DNA of 26,119 nucleotides. Origin: Insolitispirillum peregrinum (lineage in GTDB: Bacteria > Pseudomonadota > Alphaproteobacteria > Rhodospirillales > Rhodospirillaceae). Positions within the stretch are counted from its first letter, which is position 1. Every line of letters begins with the position of its first letter. Under the pieces are notes generated by a model. The model made no database searches and was not told the DNA's origin. It was given only the letters and a program-made list of their open reading frames with translations. A program made the translations under genes and the position numbers. Of the stretch, positions 23,778 through 26,119 are shown piece by piece. The DNA is taken from assembly GCF_042665255.1 (NCBI RefSeq), contig NZ_JBHTCD010000049.1. One strand, 5' to 3'.

Positions 23778-25024
23778 CGGAAGGATTTGGGTAAGGCTGG
23801 GGATGGTCGCCATGGGATGTCGCCCCCATCTGACGTCGGGGGATTGCTCGCTACTACGTTCGGCTGCGCCAGTGGATTTACCGATGGTGTCGATGACGAT
23901 AGTGATTTCGGGATAGCCGTGTTCCTCTTTGATAAAGTGGTCAATCCGCTAAGGTCGTAGGCTGCGGCAACGTCTGCCAAGGTCGCAGCCACGTTGCCCC
24001 GAACGCGGATGGAGCGGCGGAGTAGTCCGTCGCCAAAATCGTGGACACACAAGCGAAGGACGACGACCGAAGTGGATTGGCTCAGTTTGCGGCGCAGTCG
24101 CTCGCCGACTACCCTCCGAGGGGCGAGCTTGGGCCTGCCAGCGTCATCCTCGATCGCAGTCAGTCCTGCACGCGCTACCTTGGCTTTCCAAAGACGGAAG
24201 TCCCCTGTCGCGCGGGTCAACGCCAAATCCCGCGTCTGTCTCCGAAGTTCTGCCAGTGCGTCGGGCCGCCAGGTGCGTTTGTCCCCGAGGGCATCGGCGA
24301 GCCCTTTGGCGATATACTGGACAAGCGCGCAAGGATGGTCTCCCGCGTCATCGTCGGGAGTGAACCAAAATGACCAGCCGCCCGTCTCGAAATATTCCTG
24401 GATGCGCTCAAGCGCGGCCGAGTCGGCACCTCTGATTGTCAGGTGAAAATGCCCGTCGATAGTCCAACCGCCAGAGCCTGCGTTTTGTATCTCGGCCGAG
24501 ACAACATCCCAGCGAAAGCCCTGTGCTCGGGTCTTGCGTGCGTAGCGCAGCTTGTCACCCAGCTTCTCGCTGGTCTGCGCATGCCAAGCCGCCAGGTCCT
24601 CCAAGGGGAAGGTGGAAACGGGCGGTCGGATGACGACCTGTGTTACCGCATCGATGCCGTGTTCTTCGGCAAATAGGGCGTACTCCCGACCGATGCGAGT
24701 CTTCAGAAGATGCGCATGGTCGGGATAGCCTGCCCATGCGCGACGAGGGCGCCCCAACACGTCGCGAAGGTCTGAGCCGTCCAACGCAAGCACGCTGTCT
24801 GCAATCTCGGCGGGGGCGAGGTAAACCTCGTTCCCGCCGAGACCACCCATGACAAGGAGTTCAGCAAGGGCGGCAGCCTCCTTCCGTCGTTTCTGTGCAG
24901 CAGTGGAACGCTCAACGCTCCTCTGCCGTCCAGCACCGTGAAACGGACCAAGGGGCAGGAGCGCGGCCAATAGATGAGCGGGCTCCTGACAGCGAGGATA
25001 TTCCTCGCGGCCAAGCGGGGGCAC
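23636..25024 (-). CDS. Plasmid replication initiator (Rep) with HUH-type motif, probably frameshifted near its end
   Basis: The frame codes 462 residues from a GTG at 25024. Around 186-199 it has GGWTIDGHFHLTIRG, a histidine-hydrophobe-histidine pattern of HUH replication proteins, followed by a LVQYIAKGL segment (Y237, K240) that fits the tyrosine/lysine motif. FRWDVVSAEI just before is also usual in plasmid Reps. Beyond residue about 355 (position about 23950) the text becomes low in complexity (SLSSSTPSVNPLAQP) and runs antisense over the recombinase, while a different frame gives RIDHFIKEEHGYPEITIVID, which looks real. I therefore suspect a one-base shift there and doubt the last 100 residues. 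The gene follows the small HTH gene by three bases. Integrated plasmid origin genes have this arrangement. Confidence 0.6.
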   Translation of the reverse strand: MPPLGREEYPRCQEPAHLLAALLPLGPFHGAGRQRSVERSTAAQKRRKEAAALAELLVMGGLGGNEVYLAPAEIADSVLALDGSDLRDVLGRPRRAWAGYPDHAHLLKTRIGREYALFAEEHGIDAVTQVVIRPPVSTFPLEDLAAWHAQTSEKLGDKLRYARKTRAQGFRWDVVSAEIQNAGSGGWTIDGHFHLTIRGADSAALERIQEYFETGGWSFWFTPDDDAGDHPCALVQYIAKGLADALGDKRTWRPDALAELRRQTRDLALTRATGDFRLWKAKVARAGLTAIEDDAGRPKLAPRRVVGERLRRKLSQSTSVVVLRLCVHDFGDGLLRRSIRVRGNVAATLADVAAAYDLSGLTTLSKRNTAIPKSLSSSTPSVNPLAQPNVVASNPPTSDGGDIPWRPSPALPKSFRHSPSSSSKRYTLARPIPNDLAIADAPMPSARKRRISSASMADLRPL

Positions 25025-25027
25025 GGC

Positions 25028-25327
25028 CTATTGTCCGTGACGGCTGGCGATTGCATCTGCCTTCCTCGGGCGACCTCGGCTGCGCTGTACGGGCGGGGGC
25101 GACGGCGGAGTGGTTTGCAGTGACGCTACCCACTCGGGGAGCTGCGCTGCAATGACGTAGATGGAGCGTCCCAACCGAATATGGGGCGGGCACGGCGGAG
25201 TGCCCTTGGGGGGCGTTTCCATGAACGACTTCTGTAGCCAGCCAAGAGGCACACCAGAAAGTTCGGCGGCTCGGGGCAGGCGAACGAGGAGAGGCTCGGA
25301 AGGGTCAAACTTGGATTTGATGGTCAT
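25028..25327 (-). CDS. Small DNA-binding protein before rep (MerR/AlpA-like HTH)
   Basis: This 99-residue protein has a short winged-HTH reading: LVRLPRAAELSGVPLGWLQK as the helices and PPHIRLGRSIYVIAAQLPEW as the wing, the layout of AlpA/excisionase-like proteins. The tail is basic and proline-rich (SRGRPRKADA), which would help DNA contact. Such genes often sit before a plasmid rep and control copy number or replication. Here its stop is only three bases before the GTG of rep, so the two are one operon. An inverted repeat GCACCG-TTGT-CGGTGC lies just upstream of the ATG. There is no clear ribosome site. Confidence 0.7.
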   Translation of the reverse strand: MTIKSKFDPSEPLLVRLPRAAELSGVPLGWLQKSFMETPPKGTPPCPPHIRLGRSIYVIAAQLPEWVASLQTTPPSPPPVQRSRGRPRKADAIASRHGQ

Positions 25328-25331
25328 GTCA

Positions 25332-25347
25332 GCACCGTTGTCGGTGC
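25332..25347. promoter_or_regulatory. Inverted repeat at the start of the HTH-rep operon
   Basis: GCACCG (25332-25337) and CGGTGC (25342-25347) pair around TTGT, four bases upstream of the ATG of the minus-strand HTH gene. It could be the operator for that HTH protein or a hairpin that limits translation. Confidence 0.4.
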
Positions 25348-25628
25348 CGGGATGTTTGGCGGTCTATCTCGTGTTTCCTGTCGCCCCGCCGATGGGTGTC
25401 GGAGGTAATGGCAACCGTCGCATCTGTTTGTCTCTTGGCTACCGACTGGGACCACCCGTCCCTAGGTCGGCCTCGCATCCTGCTCATGGCCGCAGGTATG
25501 CAAGACCCAGTAAATGATCGAGTTCCTGGCTTTCGTCTGGGAGCCATTTCCCTTCGGAAGTGTCCGCCGTATCCGTTACAATGCGGGCGAACGCCACAGT
25601 TGTCATTCGCGGCCGTGCTGGTGCGTAA
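25348..25628. other. Region without a supported gene
   Basis: No frame here reads like protein: the longest (about 107 residues on the minus strand) has an unlikely composition and no ribosome site. It probably holds the promoter of the HTH-rep operon, but I see no convincing -35/-10 pair. Confidence 0.4.
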
Positions 25629-25902
25629 CGTCATCAGCAGCGGTGCCAGCATTGCTCAGGGGAGCTATCTGACGTCCATCATCCTACATCGTGTCGCGGG
25701 CGCTGCTATCAGCCCCAGCTGATAGCAGCGGTGCCAGCATTGCTCAGGGGAGCTATCTGACGTCCATCATCCTACATCGTGTCGCGGGCGCTGCTATCAG
25801 CCCCTGCTGATAGCAGCGGTGCCAGCATCACTCAGGGGAGCTATCTGACGTCCATCATCCTATATCGTGTCTGGCGCCCTCCATCAGCCCCTGCTGATGA
25901 CG
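25629..25902. repeat. Three-copy 88-bp direct repeat with hairpin arms
   Basis: Copies start at 25636, 25724 and 25812 with AGCAGCGGTGCCAGCAT and run for 88 bases each; the first two are almost identical, the third diverges at its end. Between units GCTGCTATCAG and CTGATAGCAGC form an 11-base stem around CCCCAG or CCCCTG. The whole array is bracketed by CGTCATCAGCAG (25629-25640) and its exact inverse CTGCTGATGACG (25891-25902). It lies upstream of the HTH-rep operon, beside a DnaA box. Confidence 0.85.
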
Positions 25903-25924
25903 GCGTGCCTATGAAGCCCGGCGA

Positions 25925-25933
25925 TTATCCACA
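25925..25933 (+). promoter_or_regulatory. DnaA box beside an AT-rich stretch (candidate replication origin)
   Basis: TTATCCACA is an exact consensus DnaA box. The 60 bases after it (to about 25993) are very AT-rich, suitable for strand opening. With the Rep gene and the 88-bp repeats on its left this forms a likely plasmid origin. Confidence 0.5.
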
Positions 25934-25993
25934 AAATTATGGAGTCAACTTGATAATTAGAGAAAGATTTGAAAATTTCAAGGATTTTCTTTA

Positions 25994-26119
25994 GAGCCTG
26001 TCCGGAATGTTCTTGAAACTGATGAATATGTTGTGATTCCATGATCCCCCAGACAAATCCGGAGGGCACATGTGGACGGAAGAGAATCGGCGGGTCTATG
26101 AGCGTCGCGGTCTGCGGTA
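25994..26119 (+). mobile_element. Left end of an IS5-family element, cut by the window edge
   Basis: GAGCCTGTCCGGAATGT at 25994 has the form of an IS5-family (IS1031-type) terminal repeat, and the preceding TTA fits the TNA target duplication of that group. A transposase gene begins 76 bases inside. The other end is outside the window, so the duplication cannot be checked. Confidence 0.65.
26070..26119 (+). CDS. IS5-family transposase, first 16 codons
   Basis: The ATG at 26070 follows a GGAGGG ribosome site. The start MWTEENRRVYERRGLR matches the highly conserved N-terminus of many IS5-family transposases, which continue with YPSDLTD. The DDE catalytic part lies beyond the window. Confidence 0.75.
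   Translation, partial: MWTEENRRVYERRGLR

Noticed and set aside
25329..25652. 107-residue minus-strand frame as a gene
   Set aside because: Composition is rich in arginine, proline and threonine without pattern, there is no ribosome site, and it runs into the repeat array.
25629..25902. CRISPR array
   Set aside because: The repeats are 88 bases long and directly adjoining with no unique spacers, only three units, and there are no cas genes.
25629..25902. Integron attC sites
   Set aside because: The units lack the core GTTRRRY/RYYYAAC sites and contain no gene cassettes; no integron-type integrase is near.

Overview
The window looks like part of a GC-rich alphaproteobacterial chromosome. 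A Rhodospirillales-like host is my guess, from protein style, a GTTC-N7-GTTC SOS box and the tRNA-Gly; I could not test it against a database. A conserved-looking chromosomal part (about 0.2 to 4.57 kb) is followed by a mosaic island that begins at a tRNA-Gly(CCC) gene and runs past the right edge.

Chromosomal part: the 3' end of an IS1595-family transposase (1-227); an unknown gene on the minus strand (438-1247) with an SOS-type box in front of it; a divergent XRE/S24 LexA-like repressor (1412-2137); a protein with a duplicated domain and a zinc ribbon (2233-3075); a DUF123/GIY-YIG-like protein (3101-3496); phosphonoacetaldehyde hydrolase phnX (3536-4366); and tRNA-Gly (4500-4573).

Island, left half: a tyrosine integrase (4677-6131) sits just after the tRNA, the classic arrangement for integration into a tRNA 3' end. 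A dead IS1595 copy (6252-6856) follows. The main cargo comes next. Three genes (7089-11714) encode an HTH-fused dynamin-like GTPase and two proteins with long Gly/Ala-rich hydrophobic segments. A tight operon (11824-15630) encodes a radical SAM enzyme, a PHP phosphoesterase, a phosphoribosyltransferase-like protein and a DXD glycosyltransferase. A convergent pair (17131-15640, minus strand) encodes a GT9 heptosyltransferase-like enzyme and a protein resembling archaeal CTP-dependent riboflavin kinase (RibK/DUF120). I recognise no published system with this combination. A plausible reading is a membrane-remodelling module beside a module that makes and attaches a nucleotide- or sugar-like molecule, possibly for phage defence or envelope modification. 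That function is inference.

Island, right half: debris of mobile elements. It holds a broken IS3-family transposase fused to a 5'-truncated DotA/TraY gene (type IVB conjugation), a strong terminator, a small coiled-coil protein with 19-bp tandem repeats upstream, a broken ISAs1-family transposase, a MobV-type relaxase, and a serine recombinase with an inverted-repeat site in front of it. A plasmid-type Rep gene with a small HTH gene ahead of it follows, then a three-copy 88-bp hairpin repeat and a DnaA box beside AT-rich DNA. The last items look like the origin region of an integrated plasmid. The window ends in the first codons of an IS5-family transposase.
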